From Polynucleobacter sp. JS-JIR-II-b4 (GTDB lineage: Bacteria > Pseudomonadota > Gammaproteobacteria > Burkholderiales > Burkholderiaceae): DNA of 64,000 nucleotides. This document shows positions 17,897 to 27,279 of this stretch, one piece after another; the stretch's first letter is position 1; every line of letters begins with the position of its first letter. Both the position numbers and the translations under genes were made by a program. The stretch is taken from NCBI RefSeq assembly GCF_018687815.1, contig NZ_CP061306.1, positions 124,001 through 188,000 on the forward strand, written 5' to 3'. The notes under the pieces were generated by a model. The model was not told the DNA's origin and did no database searches. It worked only from the letters and a program-made list of their open reading frames with translations.

Positions 17897-18613
17897 TTAT
17901 TTCAGAGAACTAAATTTCTTTTCAATATCAGTAATTTGTACTGCGCCAGGGAAGCGACTGCCATCAGTGAAGAATAAAGTCGGCGTGCCCGTGATTCCAT
18001 AGGTCTTTGCGAAAGCCATATTTTTATCTAGTGGTGTGCTGCACTCCCCCTTGCCGCTAGGCGTAATACCATTCACCATCCAATCAATATAAGCCTTATA
18101 GGGATCAGAAGAGCACCAAATTTGCTTCGACTTTTGCGCAGAATCCGGCGACAAGATTGGAATTAAATAGGTGTAGATGGTGACGTTATCAAGCTGCTGT
18201 AGGGATTTCTCTAGGCGCTTGCAATAGCCACAGTTTGGATCGGAGAAGACTGCCAGCTGGCGACTACCATTGCCACGAACATTTTTAATGGCGTTGGCAG
18301 GTGTCAATTCACTCCATTTAATGCGGTTTAAATCTGCCTGTCTTTGCTCGGTAATATTTTTACCGGATGCGAGCTCAATGATTTCTCCTTGAATCAAGTA
18401 CTTCCCCGAGGTATCGGTATAAAAAATATCATTGCCAACTAGTACTTCATAAAGACCGGAAATTGGAGCTGGTGAAACACTCTTCACTTTGGCATTGGCA
18501 CCCAACTTCTTTTGAATCTCAGTCTTCAATTGCTGTTCTTGTTGTGCATACAGTGGACTCGTGCAGAGTAGGGTTGTGCCAATAAATGCAATCGCAGATA
18601 ACAATTTATTCAA
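17897..18613 (-). CDS. dsbC: Thiol:disulfide interchange protein (disulfide isomerase)
   Basis: DsbC repairs wrong disulfides in the periplasm as a V-shaped dimer. I chose TTG 18613, giving 238 aa, because TAGGAGAG sits seven bases before it; the TTG at 18619 is too close to that site. The product has a signal peptide (about 1-24, ending near LYA), an N-terminal dimerisation domain and a thioredoxin fold with CGYC (Cys128, Cys131) and the cis-proline loop TGTPT. The start overlaps the stop of the UbiH-family gene by 8 bases, so translation is probably coupled. DsbG is less likely, given the length and CGYC. Confidence 0.9.
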   Translation of the reverse strand: MNKLLSAIAFIGTTLLCTSPLYAQQEQQLKTEIQKKLGANAKVKSVSPAPISGLYEVLVGNDIFYTDTSGKYLIQGEIIELASGKNITEQRQADLNRIKWSELTPANAIKNVRGNGSRQLAVFSDPNCGYCKRLEKSLQQLDNVTIYTYLIPILSPDSAQKSKQIWCSSDPYKAYIDWMVNGITPSGKGECSTPLDKNMAFAKTYGITGTPTLFFTDGSRFPGAVQITDIEKKFSSLK

Positions 18614-19871
18614 AATCAATCTCTCCTAAAGCGCGTTCAATTAAGCGCTGTTTTATAAAGTGGCTTTTGTTTACTAGACCTAAACCCCAATTGCGGAGCT
18701 GGCGTTCAGTGCTACTACTTGCAGAAAATAATTTCTTGAGTTTATCGGTAACCCATAAGAGAGCGCTAGTGTCGCCTTGACGTTGTCGTTCATAACGTCG
18801 AAGCAATACCAAGTCACTAAGTGCGCGGAACGATTCACGCTTGCCCAAAATATTCAGCAGTACGGCAACATCTCGCAGCCCTAGATTCAGGCCTTGCCCA
18901 GCTAGTGGATGCATGACATGGGCCGCATCGCCAATGAGCACAACCTTCGGAGAGGCGTCAGGCCCGATAAATCGTTTAGCTCGAATCCTTCTCAAAGGGA
19001 AAGCTGCTGGTACTGAGTTCAGAGTCAGCGCGCCTAATTGTTTGGTGATAGCACCATTAGCAATGGATGAGAATTGATCCAGCCATTGCGCTTGATCTAG
19101 TTTTAATAAATCAGCCGCATGTTCTGGGGAAGTAGACCAAACCATCGACACTTGTTTTCCTGGCAAGGGCAGCATTGCCACAATATCGCCCCCTGGTAAA
19201 AACCATTGAAAGGCAGTTTCTAAATGGGGATAGTCACAAAGCCAATTGGCAACGACTGCACTTTGTGAATAACTTTCTTCACTTGCGCTAATACCCAATT
19301 CATTGCGAATTGGGGAGTTGGCGCCATCAGCAGCGATTACGAGTTGTGCACGAATGCACCCGCCATTTTTTAAATGCAGAGTAGTTCCATCAGCGTCTAC
19401 CTGAATTTTTTCCACAACATCATTGATACGCTCTAACTTATTCTGAAAACGCGAAGCTTGATCAATGGTGTGTTCAATTAAATTGGCTTCTCCAATCCAG
19501 GCAAGTTGTGGAGTGCCCGCTTCAAATGCAGAGAGATGGAGTTGGTCATTCTTTTCTCCTCGGTCACCGTAGATGCGCATATCTCGGACTGCTTGCAGGC
19601 GGCCGTGATCAATTGCATCCCAAATGTGCAAATGGGCTAGTAATTTTTGGGTGCTAGGAGAAAAGGCGTAGATTCTTTGGCCCCATTGAGCGCCTTGCGG
19701 GCTTGGGACGTTTTGCGCTAAATCGGGGGCAATTTCAATGGTTTGTAAGCCAAGCTGGGCTAGACCTAGGGCGCAAGCCTTACCAGCAATGCCTCCGCCA
19801 ACCACGACAATATCTACTGTGCGGATTTGGGTGTGGGATTTAGATGCGTTATTTGGGTGAACTTCTGACAT
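18606..19871 (-). CDS. UbiH/UbiF/VisC family FAD-dependent hydroxylase
   Basis: A 421-aa aromatic hydroxylase of the ubiquinone-biosynthesis family. It has the FAD Rossmann motif VVGGGIAGKACALGL near the N-terminus, the VIAADGANSPIR (DG) motif near 180 and the second FAD motif VVLIGDAAHVMHPLAGQG (about 310-328), which is the UbiH/COQ6 signature. These enzymes hydroxylate one position of the quinone ring. Which position (UbiH, UbiF, UbiI or a broad UbiL/M type) cannot be decided by eye. It leads the run to dsbC, the M61 peptidase and ung. coq7, for another ring hydroxylation, is elsewhere in this window. Confidence 0.88.
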   Translation of the reverse strand: MSEVHPNNASKSHTQIRTVDIVVVGGGIAGKACALGLAQLGLQTIEIAPDLAQNVPSPQGAQWGQRIYAFSPSTQKLLAHLHIWDAIDHGRLQAVRDMRIYGDRGEKNDQLHLSAFEAGTPQLAWIGEANLIEHTIDQASRFQNKLERINDVVEKIQVDADGTTLHLKNGGCIRAQLVIAADGANSPIRNELGISASEESYSQSAVVANWLCDYPHLETAFQWFLPGGDIVAMLPLPGKQVSMVWSTSPEHAADLLKLDQAQWLDQFSSIANGAITKQLGALTLNSVPAAFPLRRIRAKRFIGPDASPKVVLIGDAAHVMHPLAGQGLNLGLRDVAVLLNILGKRESFRALSDLVLLRRYERQRQGDTSALLWVTDKLKKLFSASSSTERQLRNWGLGLVNKSHFIKQRLIERALGEIDFE

Positions 19872-19911
19872 AACTCGATGATATCGAAACCAGCCCCTTT
19901 ACAATAACGCT

Positions 19912-21006
19912 ATGTCTTTGAAATGTGGCATCGTCGGCCTGCCTAACGTCGGCAAATCTACCCTCTTTAATGCGCTTACCAAGGCTGGAATCGCAGCGGA
20001 AAACTATCCTTTCTGCACGATTGAGCCTAATGTGGGCGTTGTTGAGGTTCCTGACCCCCGTCTAGCCGCCTTGGCTGGGATCGTGAAGCCTGAGCGCATC
20101 CTGCCTGCAGCAGTCGAATTTGTCGATATTGCTGGTTTGGTAGCTGGCGCCTCAAAAGGTGAAGGTCTTGGTAATCAGTTTTTAGCGAATATTCGTGAAA
20201 CGGATGCTATTACCCATGTCGTCCGGTGTTTCGAGGATCCCAACGTCATACACGTTGCCGGGAAAATTGATCCCATTGCTGACATTGGTGTGATTGATAC
20301 CGAATTAGCCTTATCGGATCTGGCAACAGTTGAGAAAACGCTGAATCGCTCAAGCAAGGCTGCTAAGTCTGGCAATGATAAAGAGGCTGCTGCCTTGGTT
20401 GCTGTTCTGACCAAAGTTCAGACTCATCTAGATTCTGCTCTGCCAGTGCGCAGTTTGAATCTGAATGATGACGAAAAATTATTGATTAAACCGTTGTGTT
20501 TGATTACTGCTAAGCCTGCAATGTATGTTGCGAACGTCAAAGAAGATGGCTTCTCAAATAATCCACACCTCGAGGCTGTGAAGCAACATGCGGCAAAAGA
20601 AAATGCTCCAGTTGTTGCTGTATGCGCTGCGATTGAAGCGGAGATTGCTGACTTAGAAGAAGCAGACAAGATTGAGTTCTTGGCTGACTTGGGTATGGAA
20701 GAGCCAGGTTTAGATCGTGTGATTCGTGCGGGTTATTCATTGCTTGGTTTGCAAACCTATTTCACGGCAGGAGTTAAAGAGGTTCGCGCTTGGACTATCC
20801 ATGTTGGTGATACAGCACCTCAAGCAGCTGGCGTGATTCATACAGACTTTGAGCGTGGCTTTATTCGTGCTCAGACAATCTCCTATGAAGACTTTGTGCA
20901 ATTCAAAGGGGAGTCTGGCGCTAAGGAAGCCGGTAAGATGCGCGCTGAAGGCAAGGAGTATGTTGTTAAAGATGGAGATGTATTGAACTTCTTGTTTAAT
21001 GTCTAA
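19912..21006 (+). CDS. ychF: Ribosome-binding ATPase/GTPase YchF
   Basis: YchF (OLA1 family) is a TRAFAC-class NTPase that prefers ATP, binds ribosomes and affects stress responses. The 364-aa protein starts with the P-loop [14 protein letters not shown] and has the G3 motif [20 protein letters not shown]. The G4 position is altered (NVKEDG), as expected for an ATP-preferring member. A coiled-coil insertion and a C-terminal TGS-like domain ([13 protein letters not shown]... to the end) follow. It is divergent from the UbiH-family gene and has its own terminator. Confidence 0.96.
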   Translation: MSLKCGIVGLPNVGKSTLFNALTKAGIAAENYPFCTIEPNVGVVEVPDPRLAALAGIVKPERILPAAVEFVDIAGLVAGASKGEGLGNQFLANIRETDAITHVVRCFEDPNVIHVAGKIDPIADIGVIDTELALSDLATVEKTLNRSSKAAKSGNDKEAAALVAVLTKVQTHLDSALPVRSLNLNDDEKLLIKPLCLITAKPAMYVANVKEDGFSNNPHLEAVKQHAAKENAPVVAVCAAIEAEIADLEEADKIEFLADLGMEEPGLDRVIRAGYSLLGLQTYFTAGVKEVRAWTIHVGDTAPQAAGVIHTDFERGFIRAQTISYEDFVQFKGESGAKEAGKMRAEGKEYVVKDGDVLNFLFNV

Positions 21007-21029
21007 ACCGCTCTTATTTTTACCCAATA

Positions 21030-21053
21030 AAAAAGCCCTTTTCAGGGCTTTTT
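21030..21053 (+). terminator. Rho-independent terminator of ychF
   Basis: Perfect inverted repeat AAAAAGCCCT / AGGGCTTTTT with a TTTC loop, 23 bases after the ychF stop. Its symmetric A and T tracts could also end the minus-strand regulator transcript. Confidence 0.9.
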
Positions 21054-21076
21054 GCTTATGTATTGGGGTTAAGTGA

Positions 21077-21427
21077 TTAAGAAGCTTTTGCTGCCTTCTC
21101 TAAACATTTAGAAATCTCTTCATAGCGTTTTAGAGCAATCTTGGTAGGCAACACTTCCTTTTTACGACCATCGGTATTGGCAGCCATTTTGATATAGCCT
21201 AAAGCGCTGAGATTTTTGAGTCGACCATGCAATGTAGCTTGTGAACCAAGGTCAGAAATGGAGATCAAATCACCAACCAAAATTGCTTGCTTGGCATGGG
21301 CGCAAGAAACAATCTTGTCGAGCAAACTCTCTTCAATGCAATCAAGTTTTTTCCCTGGATTGATGCGATCAAGAGCATCAATTAAGTTGAGGAACTTGAT
21401 ATAGGGTGACGGTTTAGTGGATGACAT
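21077..21427 (-). CDS. Small winged-helix (MarR-like) regulator
   Basis: A 116-aa protein read as a single winged-helix domain. The helix-turn-helix is seen around LVGDLISISDLGSQATLHGRLKNLSALGYIK (about 50-80), followed by the wing (AANTDGRKKEVLPT, with the DxRxK pattern of MarR proteins) and a C-terminal helix (IALKRYEEISKCLEKAAK). It lacks the full MarR dimerisation helices, so it may be a truncated relative. It is divergent from a membrane-protein gene, with a 16-base palindrome in the gap that could be its operator. Ligand and targets are unknown. Confidence 0.7.
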   Translation of the reverse strand: MSSTKPSPYIKFLNLIDALDRINPGKKLDCIEESLLDKIVSCAHAKQAILVGDLISISDLGSQATLHGRLKNLSALGYIKMAANTDGRKKEVLPTKIALKRYEEISKCLEKAAKAS

Positions 21428-21493
21428 ATTTAGTATTTATTTGTATTTGCTCTAGGGCTAGGTCTAGTGTATTCCCTTAGTCTAATTTTGGCA

Positions 21494-21509
21494 ATTGATG
21501 CGTATCAAT
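21494..21509. promoter_or_regulatory. Palindromic operator candidate in divergent gap
   Basis: ATTGAT-GCGT-ATCAAT, 6-base perfect arms. It lies between the divergent regulator (start 21427) and membrane-protein (start 21534) genes. It falls between TTGGCA (21488-21493) and AAAATT (21511-21516), a possible -35/-10 pair 17 bases apart, a layout expected for repression. By eye only. Confidence 0.45.
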
Positions 21510-21533
21510 AAAAATTAATCCATACTGATATTA

Positions 21534-22103
21534 ATGTTTAGGTTATTTAAAATTTCTTCAGAATGGATTTTCGGGTGCGTCATTAGTGCGATGGCGTACA
21601 CACTTCTTTTTTATTGCAATGGCTGGCTTACCAACAGTATTACTTTTGGCTTAGGAGTAAGTTGGATTTATCTACCTGCTGGCCTTCGCTTATTTCTGAC
21701 CTTAATTTTTGGTTTACCCGGCGCCATTGGAATTGCTATAGCCTCATTTTTAATTAGCTATTACGGAGACTTCCCGCACGACTTGACGGTGTGTATTGGC
21801 GTTGGATTAATTTCAGGGTTTGCACCTTATCTGGCAAGATTTTTTGTTTTTAGCAATCTTCGCCTTGAGTCAGACTTAAGTAATCTCAACTTCCCCAAAC
21901 TCATTGCTTGTATTTTGATTTATTCACTACTTTCAGCGGGGCTGCATCAGTGGTGGTTCGCTACGATGACCCTTGAAGATACGGGTAGTGTAAATCACTT
22001 CTTAGTGATGTTTATTGGTGATGTGCTGGGCTCGCTACTGCTAATCTCTTTGATTAAATACTGCTTAGATCTATTGCGAAAAACTAGGAAAACAGCTCAC
22101 TAA
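21534..22103 (+). CDS. MASE1-like integral membrane protein without output domain
   Basis: A 189-aa protein with about five or six membrane helices. The order [20 protein letters not shown], then a [11 protein letters not shown] segment and a final [14 protein letters not shown] helix recalls the MASE1 sensor domain, which has an early aromatic/Pro-Ala-Gly stretch and a late GD..G. MASE1 usually sits before kinase, GGDEF or similar domains; here nothing follows but a basic tail ([10 protein letters not shown]), so it is a stand-alone module. The facing regulator gene may be its partner. The 3' end overlaps the convergent trpC end by 20 bases. MASE1 membership is by eye. Confidence 0.65.
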   Translation: MFRLFKISSEWIFGCVISAMAYTLLFYCNGWLTNSITFGLGVSWIYLPAGLRLFLTLIFGLPGAIGIAIASFLISYYGDFPHDLTVCIGVGLISGFAPYLARFFVFSNLRLESDLSNLNFPKLIACILIYSLLSAGLHQWWFATMTLEDTGSVNHFLVMFIGDVLGSLLLISLIKYCLDLLRKTRKTAH

Positions 22104-22887
22104 GGGCTGTACCTGGATCTTTGGCGCGCATAAATGCTTCCCCAACTAGGAATGCGTTGATTTGATTGTTGCGCATGAGCTCTACATCCGTGCGATTCAA
22201 GATACCAGACTCTGTGACTAAGGTTTTGTTGTCCGGAACCATGGACATTAGAGAGAGGGTGGTTTGCAGTGTTACCTCAAAGGTTTTGAGGTTGCGATTG
22301 TTAATACCAAGCAAAGGTGTTCTGAGTTCTAGGGCTTGCTCTAATTCTGGGGCATTGTGAACTTCGACTAAAACATCTAGACCTAATTCATGAGCGCAAG
22401 CCTCGAGCTCTTTCATTTGATTTAATTCTAGGCAAGCCACGATCAGCAAGATTGCATCGGCGCCAATCGCACGAGCTTCATAGACTTGATAAGGGTCTAT
22501 GGTGAAGTCCTTGCGTAATACTGGGATATTGCATGCGGATCGAGCTTCTTGTAGATAGGCATTGCAGCCTTGAAAGTAATCTACATCGGTTAACACTGAC
22601 AAACATGCGGCGCCATGCTTTTCATAGGACTGGGCAATGTCTGCTGGCACGAAGTTCTCGCGCAAGATGCCTTTGCTCGGACTTGCCTTTTTGATTTCAG
22701 TAATGACTCCTGCTTTGCCGGCAGAAATCTTATTCTCAATAGCCTGAATAAAGCCTCTTGGCTTTAGAAGGGCATCAAGATTATTAGCTTGGGCTTGCTC
22801 ACGTTGATTGGCAAGCGATATTTTCTGCAGGCAGCTAGCTACCTCAATCTTTTTGGTAGCAACAATTTTGTCGAGGATATCGCTCAT
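22084..22887 (-). CDS. trpC: Indole-3-glycerol phosphate synthase
   Basis: TrpC closes the indole ring: CdRP to indole-3-glycerol phosphate. The 267-aa TIM barrel has the N-terminal helix ([17 protein letters not shown]), the catalytic Lys segment [10 protein letters not shown], the substrate-binding [26 protein letters not shown] and TESGI, and the phosphate-binding [12 protein letters not shown]. It is monofunctional, with no TrpF fusion, as usual in betaproteobacteria. It lies 10 bases after trpD, last in the trp run. Confidence 0.97.
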   Translation of the reverse strand: MSDILDKIVATKKIEVASCLQKISLANQREQAQANNLDALLKPRGFIQAIENKISAGKAGVITEIKKASPSKGILRENFVPADIAQSYEKHGAACLSVLTDVDYFQGCNAYLQEARSACNIPVLRKDFTIDPYQVYEARAIGADAILLIVACLELNQMKELEACAHELGLDVLVEVHNAPELEQALELRTPLLGINNRNLKTFEVTLQTTLSLMSMVPDNKTLVTESGILNRTDVELMRNNQINAFLVGEAFMRAKDPGTALSELFS

Positions 22888-22897
22888 GAATAATCAA

Positions 22898-23923
22898 TTA
22901 TTGAGATTGGGTTGCTACAACAAAAGCATCTAACTTTTGACGTGCCGCTCCAGAGGTGATGGCTGCTCTAGCCAGGGTAATACCGCTAGCAATGTCTTTT
23001 GCTACTCCAGCTACATATAGTGTGGCGCCGGCATTAAGGCAGACGATATCGCTTGCAGGCCCGGGTTTGCCATCGAGCACATCCAAGACAATCTGCTTGG
23101 ACTCTTCAGCATTAGCCACTTTAAAGCTGTTGGTGGGCGCGGCATTTAATCCAAAATCTTTTGGATGAATTTCATATTCGCGCACTACGCCATCTTTAAG
23201 TTCGCCAACTAAGGTTGGGCCCTCTAAGGAAATTTCATCTAGGCCATCTCGCCCATACACAACGAGAGCATGCTCCATTCCCAAAGCTTGTAATACACGT
23301 GCCTGAATACCAACTAGGTCGGCATGAAATACACCCATCAAAATCCGCTTGGCATCAGCAGGGTTGGTAAGTGGGCCAAGGATGTTGAAGATAGTCCGGA
23401 CACCGAGTTGCTTGCGGATAGGTACAACATTCTTCATCGCTGGATGATGATTCGGAGCAAACATGAATCCCGCGCCTACTGATGAGATGCATGTGGCAAC
23501 CTGCTCAGCAGATAAAGCTAGATTCACACCAAGCGCCTCTAATACATCTGCGCTGCCTGATTTACTGCTTACACTGCGATTACCATGTTTGGCTATCTTT
23601 GCGCCCGCTCCCGCAGCTACAAACATCGCTGCAGTAGAGATGTTAAATGTATGGGCGCCATCACCACCTGTGCCCACCACATCCACCAAGTGCTTACGGT
23701 CATCCACTTTTACTGAGGTAGCAAACTCTCGCATGACTTGTGCAGCAGCAGCAATCTCACCAACGGTTTCTTTTTTAGTGCGCAAGGCAACCAACAGTCC
23801 GGCTACCAACTCTGGTGCCATCTCACCGCTCATGATGAGCCGCATCATGGCTGTCATTTCATCATGAAACAGTTCACGATGTTCAATGCAGCGTTGTAGA
23901 GCTTCTTGCGGAGTAATTGACAT
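22898..23923 (-). CDS. trpD: Anthranilate phosphoribosyltransferase
   Basis: TrpD joins anthranilate to PRPP. I start it at ATG 23923 ([18 protein letters not shown]), giving 341 aa, the normal length. A longer open frame reaches 24064 but would overlap trpG by over 120 bases and adds a non-family leader. Key sites are the PRPP-binding [15 protein letters not shown], the [21 protein letters not shown] segment and [10 protein letters not shown]. It lies 19 bases after trpG. Not fused to TrpG, unlike the enterobacterial form. Confidence 0.96.
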   Translation of the reverse strand: MSITPQEALQRCIEHRELFHDEMTAMMRLIMSGEMAPELVAGLLVALRTKKETVGEIAAAAQVMREFATSVKVDDRKHLVDVVGTGGDGAHTFNISTAAMFVAAGAGAKIAKHGNRSVSSKSGSADVLEALGVNLALSAEQVATCISSVGAGFMFAPNHHPAMKNVVPIRKQLGVRTIFNILGPLTNPADAKRILMGVFHADLVGIQARVLQALGMEHALVVYGRDGLDEISLEGPTLVGELKDGVVREYEIHPKDFGLNAAPTNSFKVANAEESKQIVLDVLDGKPGPASDIVCLNAGATLYVAGVAKDIASGITLARAAITSGAARQKLDAFVVATQSQ

Positions 23924-23942
23924 AGCGCTATTGGCAGACTGT

Positions 23943-24509
23943 TTATTTGTTTTGTAAAAAATTCTTGAGTAAGGCGTGCCCATGCTCAGAAAGAATGGAT
24001 TCTGGGTGGAATTGCACGCCCTCAACCGCGAGCTCTTTGTGACGTACGCCCATGATCTCGCCATCGGATGAAGTTGCAGTCACCTCAAGCATTGTAGGTA
24101 AAGAGCTTTTTTCAATGGCTAATGAGTGATAGCGAGTGACCTTAAATGGATCGGGCAAATTTTTAAACACACCCACACCTGTGTGATGAATGCTGTCGGT
24201 TTTGCCATGCATGACTTTTTGGGCGCGAATGACTTTTCCGCCGAATGCTTCACCAATAGCTTGGTGCCCCAAACAAACACCAAGGATCGGAATTTGACCT
24301 GCGTAACGCTTAATGGTTTCGACTGAAATACCTGCCTCAGAAGGGCTGCATGGCCCAGGTGAGATGCAAATGCGCGCTGGATTCAGTTTGGCAATCTCTT
24401 CCACAGCAATTTCATCATTGCGAAAGACTTTGACCTCTTCACCTAGTTCTGCAAAGTATTGAACGAGGTTGTAAGTAAAAGAATCGTAGTTATCAATCAT
24501 TAGGAGCAT
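23943..24509 (-). CDS. trpG: Anthranilate synthase component II (glutamine amidotransferase)
   Basis: TrpG releases ammonia from glutamine for TrpE; in many bacteria it also serves folate synthesis with PabB. The 188-aa class I amidotransferase has [14 protein letters not shown] at the N-terminus, nucleophile Cys79 ([15 protein letters not shown]) and the His-Glu of [15 protein letters not shown] sits before ATG 24509 inside the trpE end, and the genes overlap by 17 bases, which implies coupled synthesis of the two subunits. Confidence 0.96.
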   Translation of the reverse strand: MLLMIDNYDSFTYNLVQYFAELGEEVKVFRNDEIAVEEIAKLNPARICISPGPCSPSEAGISVETIKRYAGQIPILGVCLGHQAIGEAFGGKVIRAQKVMHGKTDSIHHTGVGVFKNLPDPFKVTRYHSLAIEKSSLPTMLEVTATSSDGEIMGVRHKELAVEGVQFHPESILSEHGHALLKNFLQNK

Positions 24510-25998
24510 CGAGTCCTCCTTGTACTAAATCTGCCGCAGTCAATACCGCGCGAGCCTTGGCTTCAGTTTCTTTCCATTCAGCAGTCGGGTCAGAGTCGGC
24601 AACGACGCCAGCCCCTGCTTGAGAGTGCAGCATGCCGTCACGGATCACGCCGGTACGAATGGCAATGGCCACATCCATATCGCCTGAGAAAGACAGGTAG
24701 CCTACTGCGCCACCATATACGCCGCGCTTCACAATTTCCATTTCATCAATGATTTCCATCGCCCGAATTTTCGGCGCGCCTGATAGGGTACCTGCCGGGA
24801 AAGTCGCTCGTAATACGTCCATATTGCTCATATTGTCCAAAAGATCACCCTCTACCGAACTCACGATGTGCTGAACGTGGGAATACTTCTCAATAGACAT
24901 GGAGTCGGTTACCTTAACTGAGCCAGTCTTGGCAATGCGACCCACGTCATTACGTGCTAAATCAATCAACATCACATGCTCTGCAATTTCTTTGGGGTCA
25001 GCCAGGAGTTCTTTGGCTAAACGCTCATCTTCCTCTGGGTTGGCTCCGCGAGGACGGGTGCCGGCTAGCGGTCTGATAGTCACAATTTTCTCGGCAGCCC
25101 GTTTTTCTTGCCGCACCAAAATCTCAGGAGATGAACCCACAATTTGCAAATCGCCAAAGTCATAGAAGTACATATATGGCGATGGATTAAGTGAGCGCAA
25201 CGCTCTGTAGAGAGCTAAAGGTGAGTCCGTAAATGGCTTGCTAATACGCTGACCAATGACAACTTGCATGCAATCGCCAGCCAAAATATATTCTTTAGTT
25301 TTGAGTACTGCATTTTCAAAATCGGCTGCTTTGAATTTGCGGACGAGATCAGTTTTAGCGCTTGGTAAAGATGCCGGCATATTTACTGGCTTACTAAGGC
25401 AAGCGAGTAATTCTTTTAAGAGATCTTGTGCTTTTTCAAAACCATTAGCAATGCTCGGATCTGCGTAGACAATCAAATAAATTTTGCCCGCAACGTTATC
25501 GATCACCGCCAACTCTTCAGTCAACATGAGCTGGATATCTGGTACACCCAATTCATCTGGCAGTTGATGTTTGGCTAAACGTGACTCGATATAGCGAACG
25601 GTGTCATAACCAAAATAGCCGGCAAGACCACCACAAAAGCGGGGCATATCAGCTTGCAAGGCCACCTTAAAACGCTTGAAATAAGCGTCCACAAAATCGA
25701 GTGGATTATCAGTATTAGTCTCAACTACTTTCCCATCAGTCACTACTTCGTTGACTGGTGTTGAAGGGGTGCCAACAGTTCTGACAATCGTCCTGGCAGG
25801 CAGGCCAATAAAGGAGAAGCGGCCGAAACGCTCGCCACCTAGAACAGACTCCAATAAGTAGGTATTGGTCTTGCCAAATGCTTGAGTCAGTTTGACGTAG
25901 AGTGATAGTGGCGTCTCTAGGTCTGCCAATACTTCTTTGATCAGGGGAATACGATTGAAACCCTGCTTTGCTAGAGCGTTAAATTCTGCAAGCTGCAT
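24493..25998 (-). CDS. trpE: Anthranilate synthase component I
   Basis: TrpE makes anthranilate from chorismate with ammonia from TrpG; it is the feedback-controlled first enzyme. The 501-aa protein has the N-terminal half with tryptophan-site residues ([29 protein letters not shown]) and the C-terminal chorismate domain: [58 protein letters not shown] and [13 protein letters not shown]. Its ATG overlaps the rpe stop by one base (TAATG), so translation is probably coupled. I see no leader peptide or attenuator in front of it. Confidence 0.97.
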   Translation of the reverse strand: MQLAEFNALAKQGFNRIPLIKEVLADLETPLSLYVKLTQAFGKTNTYLLESVLGGERFGRFSFIGLPARTIVRTVGTPSTPVNEVVTDGKVVETNTDNPLDFVDAYFKRFKVALQADMPRFCGGLAGYFGYDTVRYIESRLAKHQLPDELGVPDIQLMLTEELAVIDNVAGKIYLIVYADPSIANGFEKAQDLLKELLACLSKPVNMPASLPSAKTDLVRKFKAADFENAVLKTKEYILAGDCMQVVIGQRISKPFTDSPLALYRALRSLNPSPYMYFYDFGDLQIVGSSPEILVRQEKRAAEKIVTIRPLAGTRPRGANPEEDERLAKELLADPKEIAEHVMLIDLARNDVGRIAKTGSVKVTDSMSIEKYSHVQHIVSSVEGDLLDNMSNMDVLRATFPAGTLSGAPKIRAMEIIDEMEIVKRGVYGGAVGYLSFSGDMDVAIAIRTGVIRDGMLHSQAGAGVVADSDPTAEWKETEAKARAVLTAADLVQGGLDAPND

Positions 25999-26723
25999 TA
26001 CGCTTTTCCTGACTTTCCTAATTCAGTGCGCATTGCTTGAATTACCTTTGCATAATTTTCTTGTGCATAAATTGCTGAGCCTGCAACAAAAGTATCTGCG
26101 CCTGCTCGTGCTACCTCTGCAATATTATCGACTTTAATTCCACCATCTACCTCAAGACGAATGTGTCGACCAGTCTCAGCCTGGTAGCGATCGAGGCGTG
26201 TGCGAACTTGAGCAATCTTATTCAGAGTGCTTGGGATAAATGATTGACCACCAAATCCTGGATTTACGGACATGAGTAATACAAGATCTAATAATTCCAA
26301 GGTGTGATCGAGATGGTCTAGCGGCGTGGCCGGATTTAAAACAAGACCCGCTTGACATCCCTGATCGCGAATCAAGTTCAATGTGCGATTGACATGAGGG
26401 CTTGCTTCAGGATGAAAGCTAATTAAATTGGCACCCGCTTTAGCAAAGTCAGGGACGATGCGATCTACCGGCTCGATCATTAAATGCACATCGATCACCG
26501 CAGGCTTCCCATCTTTATTTGCATAAGGTCGAATAGCCTCGCAAACCAAGGGGCCAATGGTAAGGTTGGGCACATAGTGGTTATCCATCACGTCAAAGTG
26601 AATCCAATCAGCGCCTGCCACTAAAACGTCCTGAACTTCCTTGCCAAGGCAGGCAAAGTCAGCCGACAAAATGGATGGGGCAATAACAAATTGACTATTT
26701 GAGGATGATTTTTGGCTTTCCAT
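25998..26723 (-). CDS. rpe: Ribulose-phosphate 3-epimerase
   Basis: Rpe interconverts ribulose-5-P and xylulose-5-P in the pentose phosphate pathway. The 241-aa TIM barrel has [32 protein letters not shown] (metal His and Asp), [23 protein letters not shown] and LEVDGGIK; all metal and catalytic residues appear present. It starts the run into trpEGDC. In many betaproteobacteria gph (phosphoglycolate phosphatase) lies between rpe and trpE; here there is no room, since the two genes overlap by one base. Confidence 0.96.
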   Translation of the reverse strand: MESQKSSSNSQFVIAPSILSADFACLGKEVQDVLVAGADWIHFDVMDNHYVPNLTIGPLVCEAIRPYANKDGKPAVIDVHLMIEPVDRIVPDFAKAGANLISFHPEASPHVNRTLNLIRDQGCQAGLVLNPATPLDHLDHTLELLDLVLLMSVNPGFGGQSFIPSTLNKIAQVRTRLDRYQAETGRHIRLEVDGGIKVDNIAEVARAGADTFVAGSAIYAQENYAKVIQAMRTELGKSGKA

Positions 26724-26772
26724 CCCTAGATTCTAGCTTGCAGTTGGCCTTAGGATGGAGCAGAATTCGTCC

Positions 26773-27147
26773 ATGAATCCCCACGAAATGAGCATTACGG
26801 TCAAAGCCCAGTACCTTCCTGAGCAATCTGACCCCGATAACCGCCAATTTGCCTTTGCTTATACGGTAACTATCCGCAATACGGGGACGGCCAGTATTCA
26901 GGTAATTGCCCGCCATTGGTTCATTACAGACGGGGATAACGATGTCCAGGAGGTCCGAGGCCTGGGCGTTGTTGGGCAGCAACCGCTATTACGCTCTGGA
27001 GAGCACTTTGAGTACACCAGCTGGGCAACTTTGCCTACTCCCGCCGGAACAATGCGTGGGGAGTATTTCTGTGTCACTGAGGATGCCCAGTTCTTTCAGG
27101 CCCCTATCCCAGAGTTTGCCCTGGTGATGCCACGTACCCTGCATTAA
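26773..27147 (+). CDS. apaG: ApaG (DUF525) domain protein
   Basis: ApaG is a small immunoglobulin-like beta-sandwich protein linked to cobalt/magnesium resistance in some bacteria; its biochemical role is unsettled. I use ATG 26773 (MNPHEMSITVKAQYLPEQSDP), giving 124 aa, the family length; a frame open from 26755 adds six residues. The core has FAFAYTVTIRNTG, ARHWFITDGDNDVQEV, GVVGQQPLLRSGEHFEYTSW and MRGEYFC, all family hallmarks. It is divergent from rpe with a 49-base gap. Confidence 0.94.
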   Translation: MNPHEMSITVKAQYLPEQSDPDNRQFAFAYTVTIRNTGTASIQVIARHWFITDGDNDVQEVRGLGVVGQQPLLRSGEHFEYTSWATLPTPAGTMRGEYFCVTEDAQFFQAPIPEFALVMPRTLH

Positions 27148-27155
27148 TGTAGGGT
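27136..27155 (+). other. Stem-loop over the apaG stop
   Basis: Inverted repeat ACCCTGCAT / ATGTAGGGT, one G-U pair. The T-run TATTTTTT begins about 12 bases later, further than usual, so a terminator role for apaG is only possible. Confidence 0.3.
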
Positions 27156-27165
27156 GGTGAGAATG

Positions 27166-27279
27166 CTATTTTTTGCCGTTGCCGGTCCAAAGAACAATAA
27201 ATAACAAAAGTCCTAAGGCAACAGCGCCTTCAAAAACAAACAGTAGCATTGGGTATTCATCGAGTAAATTGGCAATCAT
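27166..27279 (-). CDS. Small single-helix membrane protein, 37 aa
   Basis: Reading the minus strand from ATG at 27279 gives 37 codons and TAG at 27166. The product begins MIANLLDEYPMLLFV, has one strongly hydrophobic helix (about 11-32, ending LGLLLFIVLW) and ends in a basic tail (TGNGKK), the normal layout of a small inner-membrane protein. It fills the apaG-mltA gap almost exactly, and its start codon overlaps the divergent mltA start codon by two bases (CATG). The ribosome site is weak (TTTAGAAATC). No family recognised; a chance ORF cannot be excluded. Confidence 0.5.
   Translation of the reverse strand: MIANLLDEYPMLLFVFEGAVALGLLLFIVLWTGNGKK

Noticed and set aside
23463..23867. 134-codon ORF antisense to trpD
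   Set aside because: Composition is the mirror of a trpD reading frame, and trpD itself is a clear family match.
23924..24064. N-terminal extension of trpD (open frame to 24064)
   Set aside because: It overlaps trpG by over 120 bases and adds residues foreign to the family; ATG 23923 gives the normal length.
25960..26730. trp leader peptide or attenuator
   Set aside because: rpe and trpE overlap, so no room exists before trpE, and the stretch before rpe shows no Trp-rich short ORF or alternating hairpins.
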